Both the position numbers and the translations under genes were made by a program. From Bacteroidota bacterium (GTDB lineage: Bacteria; Bacteroidota; Bacteroidia; Bacteroidales; Prolixibacteraceae), in assembly GCA_023251435.1 (NCBI GenBank), contig JAHEYU010000013.1, positions 1 through 64,000 of the forward strand: a stretch of DNA of 64,000 nucleotides, given 5' to 3'. The number at the start of each line of letters is the position of its first letter. Within the stretch, counting starts at the first letter, position 1. Under the pieces are notes generated by a model, which saw only the letters and a program-made list of their open reading frames with translations, did not search any database and was not told where the DNA came from. This document shows positions 43,407-52,957 of this stretch, piece after piece.

Positions 43407-46400
43407 ATGAAGCTAAAATCATTTTTAGCGCTTGGACTTTTTTTGTTCAATGCGACAGCTTTACTTCAGGCCCAAACCGAAAAACCAATTGTTAACGACC
43501 AGCTAATTTTTGAAGAAAAAAATGGAGTAGTTGCCGTTGAAGCCGAGTTGTTTTACAAACAGTCGCTAACAGAAATCCGCCAGTGGTACATTACCAGTTC
43601 AGGGAAACTGCCATCGGTAACACCCAATCCCGACCCCGAATATATTGCCGGAGCAAGTGGCAACGCGTACATCGAGATTTTACCCGATACGCGTGTTACC
43701 CATTCAGATAAAATAACAGATGGCATCAACTTCTCCGGAACACCGGGAAAAATGGCAGTTGTTCACTACAAGTTAAAAATCAATCAACCAGGCAGGTATT
43801 ACGTTTGGGTGAGGTGCTATTCTTCAGGATCAGAAGACAATGGATTACACGTTGGGTTCAACAATACCTGGCCCGAACATGGGCAGCGAATGCAATGGTG
43901 CGATGGCAAGAATGCCTGGACCTGGGCAAGCAAACAGCGCACCGAGAAAGAGCATTGCGGTGTGCCGAAAGAAATCTACCTCGATATCGACAAAGCCGGC
44001 GTTCACGATATTCAGTTCAGTATGCGCGAAGATGGTTTCGATATGGACAAATTCATTCTGACCAACAACATGGATTATATTCCTGAAGGTGAAGGTCCTG
44101 CAATGAAAATATCCGCAGGAAAATTGCCGGCCCCTTTCCCGAAAGTTGCAGCTGTTGCCCCAAAAGAATCACCGGCAGCGCCACAATCGAAGCTGACTTA
44201 TTTCGAACAGCTTACCAAAACTGTAACCGGAAATCTGGCACTGAAAGCAGCCCAATTTCCGGTTGAAGGAACAAAATTCTATGTCGATAAAAATTGGTTA
44301 GCTATTAATCCGGAACAAAACAAAGAAGCTACAACAACCACAATATTTCCGTATGAATCAGCAAGCTACGATTTGGTATTTGCCGGAGTTGGCGAAAATG
44401 ATGGTCAATCTACTTTTCAGGTATTAGTTGATGGTCAGGATGTGGGTAAATATTCAACTCCAATAAGTAAAAGCTCATTCGAAGAAGGTACGCAGTACAA
44501 CGACCTGTGGGAAGGAATCAGTATTAAAAAAGGCGATAAAATAACTGTGATCTCAAAAGTTGGCAGTAAAGACGGGCAGGAATACAGTCGCGGTCGCTGG
44601 GCCGGAATTATTTTTGCGCAGGTAACCAAGGGTAAAGATGTGCTCGAAAAATCGAAAACACTTTCAACAAAGCAAAATGTAGGTTCGGCTGCTGTGGTTA
44701 ACGGAGTGGTACAGGCTGCAACCGAAGGCAATGCTGAACAACCAGTGGTAGTAATCAAAGATGGTAAAGGTGAGGTTGCCATTTCAGGAGAATTAAAACA
44801 ATGGCACAAAGTGACGCTGACGCTCGATGGCCCGTTTGCAACAGAAACCGACACACGTCCAAATCCTTTTACCGATTACCGGATGACTGTTACTTTTACA
44901 CACGAATCGGGGTCGCCTTCATACCAGGTTCCTGCTTATTTTGCTGCCGATGGCAGCGCTGGCGAAACCAGTGCCAGCGAGGGTAATAAATGGCGTGCAC
45001 ATCTTTCGCCTGATAAAACCGGCAAATGGAACTACAAAGTTTCTTTCCTGAAAGGTGCAATGGTGGCAACCGCCGATATGCCCTGGATGAAAACACTGGC
45101 GCCGTACAACGGAATCGAAGGTTCATTCACTGTTACTGAAACCGACAAAGCAGGCCGCGATTTCAGGGCAAAAGGTCGTTTGGAGTATGTGGGTAAAAAC
45201 CATTTGCAGTTCAAAGGTTCAGGCGAATATTTCTACAAAGCCGGTGCCGATGCTCCTGAAACCCTGTTGGCTTTCGAAGATTTCGACAACACTATTACCA
45301 TGAAACCCAAAGTGCCTATAAAAAAATATACGGCGCACATTCAGGATTATAAGGAAGGAGACCCAAGCTGGAAAAACGGGAAAGGAAAAGCCTTGATTGG
45401 TGCAGTGAATTATCTGGCCGGAAAAGGCGCGAATGCTTTTTCATTCCTGACTTACAATGCCGGTGGCGATGGCGACAATGTTTGGCCTTTTGTAAGCCGC
45501 AACGAAAAATTCAATTACGACTGCTCTAAACTTGACCAATGGCAGATTGTTTTCGACCACGGACAAAGCAAAGGAATGTACCTGCATTTCAAGACACAGG
45601 AAACAGAGAATGATGACAATATTAAAGGCCATGATAAGGCAGAACTGATTCCGGAAGCACTTGATGGTGGTGACCTGGGGCCAGAACGTAGACTGTATTA
45701 CCGCGAACTGATAGCTCGGTTTGGATATCTCCTGGCATTGAACTGGAATATTGGCGAAGAAAACACCCAATCGACAGAAGCCCATGTTGAAATTGCCAAA
45801 TTCTTTCACAAGAACGATCCGTATCGCCACAACGTTGTTTTACACACGTATCCGAACGAACAGGACAAAAGATATACTCCACTGCTTGGTAACAAAAGCG
45901 AATTGACCGGACTTTCGCTTCAAAACGACTGGGCCGTTGTTTTTAAACAAACCCTGAAATGGGTTACCGAATCGAATAAAGCAGGTAAACCGTGGGTAGT
46001 TGCCAACGACGAGCAAGGTTCGGCTGCCAAAGGTGTACCTGCCGACCCGGGATACAAGGGTTTTGACGCGTCAACCGTAGGATACGATATTCATGATATT
46101 CGTAAACAAACTCTTTGGGCAAACATCATGGCTGGTGGAGCCGGGGTTGAATATTACTTCGGATACCAGTTGCCCGAAAACGATCTGGTTATGGAAGATT
46201 TCAGAAGCAGGGATATGTCGTGGGACTATTGCCGCAATGCAATCAATTTCCTCGCAGATTACAAAATCCCTTTTCAGGAGATGAAAAACCGTGATGCGCT
46301 GATTGGAAATACAGATCAGAACAAGGACAAGCACTGTCTGGCAAAAGACGGTGAAATCTATCTGGTAAATCTGGCTTACACAAAAACTACATCACTCGAT

Positions 46401-46568
46401 CTGACAGGCATTTCAGGAGAATTTACCGTGGAATGGTTCAATCCGGTGCTGGGTGGAAAACTACTAAAAGGAAGTATAAAAACTGTGAAGGCCGGAAAAA
46501 TGGTGGCATTGGGAAATGCTCCGTCAAAGGCCAATCAGGATTGGGTTGTTGTTGTCAGGAAGAAATAA
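43407..46568 (+). CDS. DUF5060-type multidomain glycoside hydrolase, exported
   Basis: A 1053-aa exported protein. Signal peptide (about 1-22); a CBM-like beta domain (about 30-225, NQPGRYYVWVRCYSSGSEDNG); a second beta region (about 255-430); DUF5060-type domain (about 445-560, WHKVTLTLDGPF); a TIM barrel (about 600-960) with Glu in LNWNIGEENTQST and Glu in WVVANDEQGSA as candidate acid/base and nucleophile; and a small C-terminal domain (EFTVEWFNPVLGGKLLKG). Relatives with this layout are putative glycosidases of varied substrate. It is the last gene of the GntR operon and ends at a shared terminator. Confidence 0.82.
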   Translation: MKLKSFLALGLFLFNATALLQAQTEKPIVNDQLIFEEKNGVVAVEAELFYKQSLTEIRQWYITSSGKLPSVTPNPDPEYIAGASGNAYIEILPDTRVTHSDKITDGINFSGTPGKMAVVHYKLKINQPGRYYVWVRCYSSGSEDNGLHVGFNNTWPEHGQRMQWCDGKNAWTWASKQRTEKEHCGVPKEIYLDIDKAGVHDIQFSMREDGFDMDKFILTNNMDYIPEGEGPAMKISAGKLPAPFPKVAAVAPKESPAAPQSKLTYFEQLTKTVTGNLALKAAQFPVEGTKFYVDKNWLAINPEQNKEATTTTIFPYESASYDLVFAGVGENDGQSTFQVLVDGQDVGKYSTPISKSSFEEGTQYNDLWEGISIKKGDKITVISKVGSKDGQEYSRGRWAGIIFAQVTKGKDVLEKSKTLSTKQNVGSAAVVNGVVQAATEGNAEQPVVVIKDGKGEVAISGELKQWHKVTLTLDGPFATETDTRPNPFTDYRMTVTFTHESGSPSYQVPAYFAADGSAGETSASEGNKWRAHLSPDKTGKWNYKVSFLKGAMVATADMPWMKTLAPYNGIEGSFTVTETDKAGRDFRAKGRLEYVGKNHLQFKGSGEYFYKAGADAPETLLAFEDFDNTITMKPKVPIKKYTAHIQDYKEGDPSWKNGKGKALIGAVNYLAGKGANAFSFLTYNAGGDGDNVWPFVSRNEKFNYDCSKLDQWQIVFDHGQSKGMYLHFKTQETENDDNIKGHDKAELIPEALDGGDLGPERRLYYRELIARFGYLLALNWNIGEENTQSTEAHVEIAKFFHKNDPYRHNVVLHTYPNEQDKRYTPLLGNKSELTGLSLQNDWAVVFKQTLKWVTESNKAGKPWVVANDEQGSAAKGVPADPGYKGFDASTVGYDIHDIRKQTLWANIMAGGAGVEYYFGYQLPENDLVMEDFRSRDMSWDYCRNAINFLADYKIPFQEMKNRDALIGNTDQNKDKHCLAKDGEIYLVNLAYTKTTSLDLTGISGEFTVEWFNPVLGGKLLKGSIKTVKAGKMVALGNAPSKANQDWVVVVRKK

Positions 46569-46602
46569 ATATCTTAAGAAATCAGGACCTTTCATCAGTA
46601 TA

Positions 46603-46647
46603 AAAAATCAGGTTACTTGTTTTAAAAACAAGTAACCTGATTTTTTT
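46603..46647. terminator. Bidirectional terminator between convergent operons
   Basis: A perfect stem of about 20 bp (46603-46623 with 46625-46645, core CAGGTTACTTG/CAAGTAACCTG) with A-rich and T-rich ends serves both the + strand DUF5060 gene and the - strand paralogue that ends at 46661. Confidence 0.9.
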
Positions 46648-46660
46648 AATGCTATTGAAT

Positions 46661-49600
46661 TTACTGTACTACGATATTGTGGGTCGAAATATTATTGTCT
46701 GATTTTACCTGAACAACAATCAAACCTTTTAATTTCAGTGCTTTAACATCGAGTTGCAGAGAATCATTTGGCGCATGTGAATTATATAAAACCAATCCCA
46801 CCGAATTAACTATATTAACCTCTTTGTGTTTCAATCCGTTTGGGAAAACAATATTCAAGGTTTCTGATACAGGATTTGGATATATTTCGATATCATTTAA
46901 TCGTATCAAATTATTTGAAGTAACCATATTGGTAACCTTGATATTGGTGATGTAGTAAAATTCATCTCCAAAACTTGTTGCACATCTAACAATTATCTCA
47001 AGTTTTTTCCCTGTAACACCTGAAGCTGAAACTGTTTTCAGGCTAAAAGATCCGTTAAGTTGGGCAATTGGCTTTTCAACTCCACCATCGATCTTGTAAA
47101 ATATTCTACAATAATCTGAATTATCGGCTCCAACCCCTTCTAAGTTAGCAGAAATCATTACACCACCCGGGGCACATGAAATATCTATAGGTCCAAACGT
47201 TTTATTGACAGTAGCTTTATTTACAGTAAAACCTGCATCAGTCCATGGAAATTCACAACCGGCGGTTTCGACAAAATAGGCAATTAATTGTTTATCGCTT
47301 TCAATTGTAAACTTGTAATAAATATCTGACGAAACCATTACATTGTTTTCCATCCAACGAACAAATCGATAACCTGCCTTTGGAATTGCCTTCACTATCA
47401 CTTCATCGCCCGGATTGTAGAGTCCTGCACCACTGGTACTTCCTTTGGCATCATCGTTCGACGAAAGGCTTACGTTGAAGCTTTTATCTCCGCAAATAGG
47501 TGAGCCGGTGCCTCCAAGATCGGTATAATCCTTTAGCACAGCGGCATCAGCAAACTTCCAGTCTGGTTTAATTTGCATGTTTCTGAATGAATCTCCGTAG
47601 TAATCTTTTTCCATTGACCTGGTGTAAGCTATCCATTTGCAATATGCTTTGCTCATTTCTTCTCTGGCTTTAACAGTTTGTCCGGCTTTTAGAAAGGTTG
47701 CTCCTCTTACTTTATGAGCGTAATACAGACTTAGATAAGCCATCTGCCTGATATTATTAACTGCCATTTCCAAATCGACATTTCCATCACTACTCATGGT
47801 GCTAACAAGAGAAAGGGCTTTTTCAGCATCGGCCTGCATCTCGTCAGCAACTGTATATGACGACTTTTTACCATTGCAAGTGTTTGCTGCTGAATTCGGA
47901 ATGTCGCAAAGGTCGGAACCATTGGCAACAGTTGTTGCTTTTGCATTTGGATGAGTGCTTAGATTAGCAAAATCATATACAGTTCTAAAACCAGTACATC
48001 TACCCGGGTCGCTGTTACAACCTTCAGGATACCAATCAAAATCGAGACTCCACTCTCTCATTATAAGTTCTGTAACCCTGGGTAATGGTCGCGATGAGAG
48101 CGTCCATGCCTGAAAAAGGTTATCGGCAGAAACCGAAGGGAATCTTTTTGCCAGCATATTTATAAATACGTCGTCGCTTACTTGTGGATTGTATGAAATG
48201 CGGCCCCAAAGCATTTCCATATACCATCTCCGCTCTACTTCCAGTTGGCCATTCAATGCCTGATTTTTATAGAAATAGGTACGACTTGGAGTATAGCCGT
48301 CTGAACCAATATACATTCCTGTTACCGCTTGCTTATTGGGGATGCCAGCCATGTAGTCGCGGACAAATTTGGGGTCGCCCCAGTTAATGTAGAAATAATC
48401 GTCGTTACGAATGGTTAACCATGTTTTTGCACCAAGGCTATTAATCGTGTTTATAGAACTTGTTGTCCAGGCAGGCTTTGGGGTTGAGTACATGTGAGCC
48501 TGTGCATATTTAACCGAATAATTTGATGTTACATTCGGAACCGTTTTTAGGGGTGCAAACTTTTCATTCCAGGTTTCGACCGATGTACCGATTCCCCTGT
48601 GAATCAGATTGAATTTCCGGGTTGGGTTTGCGGTAAGATAATCTTTTACCGCCTTACCGTAAACTTCCCATGTCCATTGTGTTTTCAGGTTGTTATCATT
48701 ATTAAAGCCTTGCTCCGAACCCATCATTCCATCGCCTGCAGAAATTCCAAAGCCATCCAGTTCAGGGTAGGTGTTAATAAGTGCATACATGCTTTTATAA
48801 CTGTAATCTTTTGTGGCTAAGTTGTTTCCGTTTGCAGTAAGCGTTGGATACTGGTCCTTCGCATAATCGAGATACACATTCCAGTTAAAGAAATAAAATT
48901 TCATACCACGACTGTGGGCGTACTGCATTACTTCGCGCCAAAAAGCAACTCTTTGGTCATGATTTAATGCCAAAATAGTTCCATTATAGAGTTCTATATT
49001 GGGCAAAGACGCTTTTGGATAATCGGTCAATTTTACAAGCGCCGGGAAAGGGTGATGAACCCACACCGACAATACGTTGTAGCGATAACGGGCTTGCTGG
49101 TCAATCAACTTTTTCCAGAACGTCATATCCCAAATATGTGGGATGGCTTTTTGTGTTGAAGTAGAAGACCATCCGCCCACATAAGTAGGAATACGTTTGT
49201 CGAGCGGCATGTTGAGTTTCATACCACGGTTTAGTAAAAATGGGGATTCCTGGCTATTGTAGATCCCGCTAAATCCGTTTGCAGAGATATTTTCGGCAAT
49301 TTGCAAACCACCATACATTGCACCGTTTGCATCACCCCCAAGCACCCAAAATGAAGTCTGAGGCGTGGTTGTTGTGCGCAAAGCATAAGCTTGTTCCCCC
49401 AAACCAGAAGGAATTGTTCCACTTTGACTTTTAAGGATATCAGTCACATTGGTATTAGTTGCCAATGCAATAACGACCTTCCTTTTGGCATAAGAGGCAT
49501 CAAGAGATGATAATGAAAGCATTTCTACCGTGAAGCTTTTTGCCTCAAGTGCAATTTTAACATCTTCGGCGGCAAATTTGCATTGCGCCGCATTCGAATC

Positions 49601-49702
49601 GAAAAACACCCCAACCGTTTCGGCAAATAGCATTGCTGGCATGACAAGTGCCATGATACACGTTGTGCAAATCCGCACTATTTCATTTTTAAGCATAATC
49701 AC
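46661..49702 (-). CDS. Tandem GH-like paralogue 1, with InlB-like repeat and T9SS tail
   Basis: A 1013-aa secreted protein. Signal peptide (about 1-27); an alpha/beta domain (about 28-145) ending FWVLGGDANGAMYGGLQIAENI, like the N-domains of GH67, GH84 and GH115 enzymes; a TIM-barrel-like core (about 155-560) with FFNWN (271-275), DGFGISAGD (316-324), LIHR (366-369), AHMYSTP (402-408), IRNDDYFYINWGDP (431-444) and YIGSDGY (464-470); a helical domain with a CX9C pair (LCDIPNSAANTC). Only this paralogue adds an InlB-B-like repeat (about 735-795), a further beta domain and a T9SS tail (about 940-1013). Function unassigned. It is last in the - strand series. Confidence 0.75.
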   Translation of the reverse strand: MIMLKNEIVRICTTCIMALVMPAMLFAETVGVFFDSNAAQCKFAAEDVKIALEAKSFTVEMLSLSSLDASYAKRKVVIALATNTNVTDILKSQSGTIPSGLGEQAYALRTTTTPQTSFWVLGGDANGAMYGGLQIAENISANGFSGIYNSQESPFLLNRGMKLNMPLDKRIPTYVGGWSSTSTQKAIPHIWDMTFWKKLIDQQARYRYNVLSVWVHHPFPALVKLTDYPKASLPNIELYNGTILALNHDQRVAFWREVMQYAHSRGMKFYFFNWNVYLDYAKDQYPTLTANGNNLATKDYSYKSMYALINTYPELDGFGISAGDGMMGSEQGFNNDNNLKTQWTWEVYGKAVKDYLTANPTRKFNLIHRGIGTSVETWNEKFAPLKTVPNVTSNYSVKYAQAHMYSTPKPAWTTSSINTINSLGAKTWLTIRNDDYFYINWGDPKFVRDYMAGIPNKQAVTGMYIGSDGYTPSRTYFYKNQALNGQLEVERRWYMEMLWGRISYNPQVSDDVFINMLAKRFPSVSADNLFQAWTLSSRPLPRVTELIMREWSLDFDWYPEGCNSDPGRCTGFRTVYDFANLSTHPNAKATTVANGSDLCDIPNSAANTCNGKKSSYTVADEMQADAEKALSLVSTMSSDGNVDLEMAVNNIRQMAYLSLYYAHKVRGATFLKAGQTVKAREEMSKAYCKWIAYTRSMEKDYYGDSFRNMQIKPDWKFADAAVLKDYTDLGGTGSPICGDKSFNVSLSSNDDAKGSTSGAGLYNPGDEVIVKAIPKAGYRFVRWMENNVMVSSDIYYKFTIESDKQLIAYFVETAGCEFPWTDAGFTVNKATVNKTFGPIDISCAPGGVMISANLEGVGADNSDYCRIFYKIDGGVEKPIAQLNGSFSLKTVSASGVTGKKLEIIVRCATSFGDEFYYITNIKVTNMVTSNNLIRLNDIEIYPNPVSETLNIVFPNGLKHKEVNIVNSVGLVLYNSHAPNDSLQLDVKALKLKGLIVVQVKSDNNISTHNIVVQ

Positions 49703-49821
49703 TACTTTTTACAAAAAAAACTTCAAAAAATGCATTGCTCCAAAATTATTCGAACAAATAGCTAAATCGGGATAGTAATATTTCATCTTGGGTATATTCA
49801 TCGACCAAAACACAAATTTCT

Positions 49822-52800
49822 TTATTTAAAACCCAATTTTTTAAGTTCAATTTTCTTATACATCGACGAAATTCTATTTGCATCAAACTCCTTTGATTGC
49901 AACCGTTTAAAATACTTTTCGGCCTCAACCAGATTTCCGGCGTTGTAATAACTTTCACCAATATTGTAAATAAGTTCAGTTTTCGATATGTAAGATGAAC
50001 CGGGGCCATTGGGTTGTTGAAATTGCATTAAACTCTTAAAGGCTTCTGCGGCCTCGGCACTTCGCCCTGCTCCGGTAAGTATCATCGCCAAAATATACTG
50101 AAACTGCTCTTCTTGTCCTTGTGAGATTTCTATCGAGCGTTTCACCAGCTCAACAGCATCGTTCATTTGTTGTGGATTAACAATTGAATTATCGATACGA
50201 TAGTACTCTATAAGACCATTTAAATAGGCAAACAATGCTGAATTATCATTGGGGTTTAATTCATTCATCATGCGCAATTCATCTAGTTGCGATTCTCTTA
50301 ATCCTGCATCGGGCAATCGTAAATCCTGAGATATTTTTGCCAGCATTGACAGAGCCTCCTGATTTTCAGGATTCATTGTTAGCCCTTTTCTTAAAGCCGT
50401 ATAGGCAATAGCAAAATCGCCAATATGCGAACCACTTCGGTAACGGGCTATGTTCAGGTAGTTTTCGAATGTCAAGGTGCGCTGCTTCCCGTATTCCGAA
50501 AACCATAAATTTTTATCCTGAAAGGAAAATCGCTCATCCAGGCTATCTAAAACAGTAACCGATTGGTGCGTGAAAAGTGCAATTGGGGCTAAAAATTCCA
50601 GGGGCGATTTGTCGGCATTGTTCACTTCACTTTTTGTGTAAGCATAAGGATTGTTACGCGCCGAAATCACCTGGGTAGAGAGGAATGTGGGCACATCGAA
50701 TATCTTAATCCGGGATAAATCCTGTGCTATTTTGGGCTGATTGATCTTTAGCTCCATCGCATCAAAATCTATTGACAGAGGATTTGAGGATGCTAGAATT
50801 ATAATGTCAGCATCGGATGCTTTCCAGATAGAAACATGAGGGAAAACGCTGCTTATGGTACTCAAAACAAGTCTGAAAATATCGTTATTAACATCATAAG
50901 TATGAAACCATTGCGTTAGTACGCCGTTTGGGTTTAGCCGAGCTTTGCAAATATTAAAAAACTCTACGGAATACAAATTGCTTATTCCTGCAATCCAGGG
51001 GTTAGAAGGCTCGCTAATGATATAGTCGTATTTTTTCGAAGATGTTTTAAGTTGTGTGATGGCATCGTCGATGTAAATTTTCACACGGGGATCGGCCATG
51101 AAATTATTGTTTTCCCTAGCGAAAAAGTGGTTGCATTCTACCACCTCTGATGCAATTTCAACCACATCGAGTGATTTTACAGGATGGCGAAGCACAGAGC
51201 CACAGGTAATTCCACTTCCTAAGCCAATTACAAGTGCATCACCCGAATTTGGGACAAGCATCAAAGGAATCTGACCCAATAGTATTTGAGTATTCAAATC
51301 GGCAACAGAACTGGCATCGGCCTTGCCATTGATAACCAAAGTTTTTTGAATGGTATCGCCAAATTTCGATTCCCGAATGGCAACATTGGCATTTATCCCC
51401 TCTTTGTGCCAAAGTATTTTTTGACCTTCATTTTGCTGTTTTTTCAACTCGCTGTAAGATGGAACGCCTTGGGTATATAAGGTGCGAAACACTCCCGAAA
51501 TTAAAAAGTTCTGATTCCAATTGGGAATAAACACCTTATATCCAACCGCAAATAGAACAAAAGTGATTGCAAAACCCATCTTTAACTGGCTTGATACTCT
51601 TGCTTTCATTAAAATTATTAACCCGAGCACTCCATTCAGAAGTACTCCGATTTCGAGTGTTGACTTAATTCCCAATAACGGGATTAAAACCAGACTGGTA
51701 ATCAATGTACCTGCAACCGAACCAATGGTGTTGATTGAGAAAATTCCGCCAATCGATTTGCCTAAAACCTTCATATCGTTATTGGCTATGCGGCTTGCAA
51801 CAGGAAGCGACATGCCCGAAAAAATGGTAGGCACAAGCATTATCAGGAAACAGAACAAAAATTCATACGTGAGAAAAGTTGAAAAATTCTCCGGACGGTT
51901 AGGGATTTGTGCCGATAATCTGGTTAGAAAATAGGGCAATCGCTCATAAAGCGGGAGCATCAGTATCATCGAAAAGGCAGTACCAAACTGACATAAGGCT
52001 AAAAATGCAACCAGATTTTTGATTTTTTTTATCATGAACGATACAATCAAGCTTCCTATGGCAATACCGCTGATAAAAGCGATTAACATTACTGTAAAAG
52101 AGTAGGTTGTAGAACCAAGAATATTAGAAAGTAACCGTATCCAGGCCAATTCGTAAAGCATCGCTATAAATCCCGATGCCAAAGCAGTATATATGGCAAT
52201 ACGTATGGCAGTTGTTGAATAGATTTGTGGATTTGTATCTTCTTTGTTCGCAGTTGAAGTTTTTTCAGGAATGATGTTCCTGAAAGATTTTGAAACAACT
52301 ATCGCTGCCAACCCAATCACAATATTAACCAATGCAGCAATCCATACGGTACTTTCCACGCCATATTTGCGGATAAGAAAAAAGCCTGCGAGCCCGGTGC
52401 CAATAACAGCTCCAAAGCTATTGATATAGTATAGCACGGCTACATCCTTTCCCGAGTCATTGATGCGCCTGGTAAAAAACTTCGTCAGAATAGGTAGCGT
52501 TCCTCCCATTAAAAATGTAGGAAGAATTAGTGTGATAAAGCTAAGCAAAAACTTAAGGGTAAGTATTCCACCCTTATTTGCACCATCGCCAAACGAGGTT
52601 GCCGTGTGAATAAACAGATTTCCAACAATTTCGATTATAAAAGGATAGGCCAAACAATAAATTCCAATACCCACCTCGAGCAATCCATAAAGCTTTAATT
52701 GATTCGAAACCTTGTCGGAATATCCTCCCAAATAAAAAGCACCAAGCGCCAATCCGCCCATGTAGGTTGCCAGCACAATCATGTGCGACCAGGCCGTACT

Positions 52801-52911
52801 GCCTATAAATAAAGCCAGATATTTTGACCAGGCTACTTCGTAAATAAGTCCGCAAATCCCCGATAGAATAAAGAGAAATATTACTACAATTTTGATATTT
52901 ACAGACTTCAT
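49822..52911 (-). CDS. Fused MFS / spermidine-synthase-like / TPR membrane protein
   Basis: A 1029-aa inner-membrane protein. Residues about 1-490 hold some 14 helices in two MFS-like halves (SGICGLIYEVAWSKYLALF at the start, ALASGFIAMLYELAWIRLL at the second half). About 530-750 form a spermidine-synthase-type methyltransferase fold with the nucleotide loop DALVIGLGSGITCG and YDYIISEPSNPWIAG, where polyamine synthases have a catalytic Asp. The C-terminal 250 residues are TPR-like (GESYYNAGNLVEAEKYFKRL). Such fusions are widespread but their reaction is unknown. Finding it among glycosidase-like genes is unusual. Confidence 0.85.
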   Translation of the reverse strand: MKSVNIKIVVIFLFILSGICGLIYEVAWSKYLALFIGSTAWSHMIVLATYMGGLALGAFYLGGYSDKVSNQLKLYGLLEVGIGIYCLAYPFIIEIVGNLFIHTATSFGDGANKGGILTLKFLLSFITLILPTFLMGGTLPILTKFFTRRINDSGKDVAVLYYINSFGAVIGTGLAGFFLIRKYGVESTVWIAALVNIVIGLAAIVVSKSFRNIIPEKTSTANKEDTNPQIYSTTAIRIAIYTALASGFIAMLYELAWIRLLSNILGSTTYSFTVMLIAFISGIAIGSLIVSFMIKKIKNLVAFLALCQFGTAFSMILMLPLYERLPYFLTRLSAQIPNRPENFSTFLTYEFLFCFLIMLVPTIFSGMSLPVASRIANNDMKVLGKSIGGIFSINTIGSVAGTLITSLVLIPLLGIKSTLEIGVLLNGVLGLIILMKARVSSQLKMGFAITFVLFAVGYKVFIPNWNQNFLISGVFRTLYTQGVPSYSELKKQQNEGQKILWHKEGINANVAIRESKFGDTIQKTLVINGKADASSVADLNTQILLGQIPLMLVPNSGDALVIGLGSGITCGSVLRHPVKSLDVVEIASEVVECNHFFARENNNFMADPRVKIYIDDAITQLKTSSKKYDYIISEPSNPWIAGISNLYSVEFFNICKARLNPNGVLTQWFHTYDVNNDIFRLVLSTISSVFPHVSIWKASDADIIILASSNPLSIDFDAMELKINQPKIAQDLSRIKIFDVPTFLSTQVISARNNPYAYTKSEVNNADKSPLEFLAPIALFTHQSVTVLDSLDERFSFQDKNLWFSEYGKQRTLTFENYLNIARYRSGSHIGDFAIAYTALRKGLTMNPENQEALSMLAKISQDLRLPDAGLRESQLDELRMMNELNPNDNSALFAYLNGLIEYYRIDNSIVNPQQMNDAVELVKRSIEISQGQEEQFQYILAMILTGAGRSAEAAEAFKSLMQFQQPNGPGSSYISKTELIYNIGESYYNAGNLVEAEKYFKRLQSKEFDANRISSMYKKIELKKLGFK

Positions 52912-52957
52912 AGATATTTCTGAAATGAGCTAATTGCTATTTTCTAAAACTAAACTT

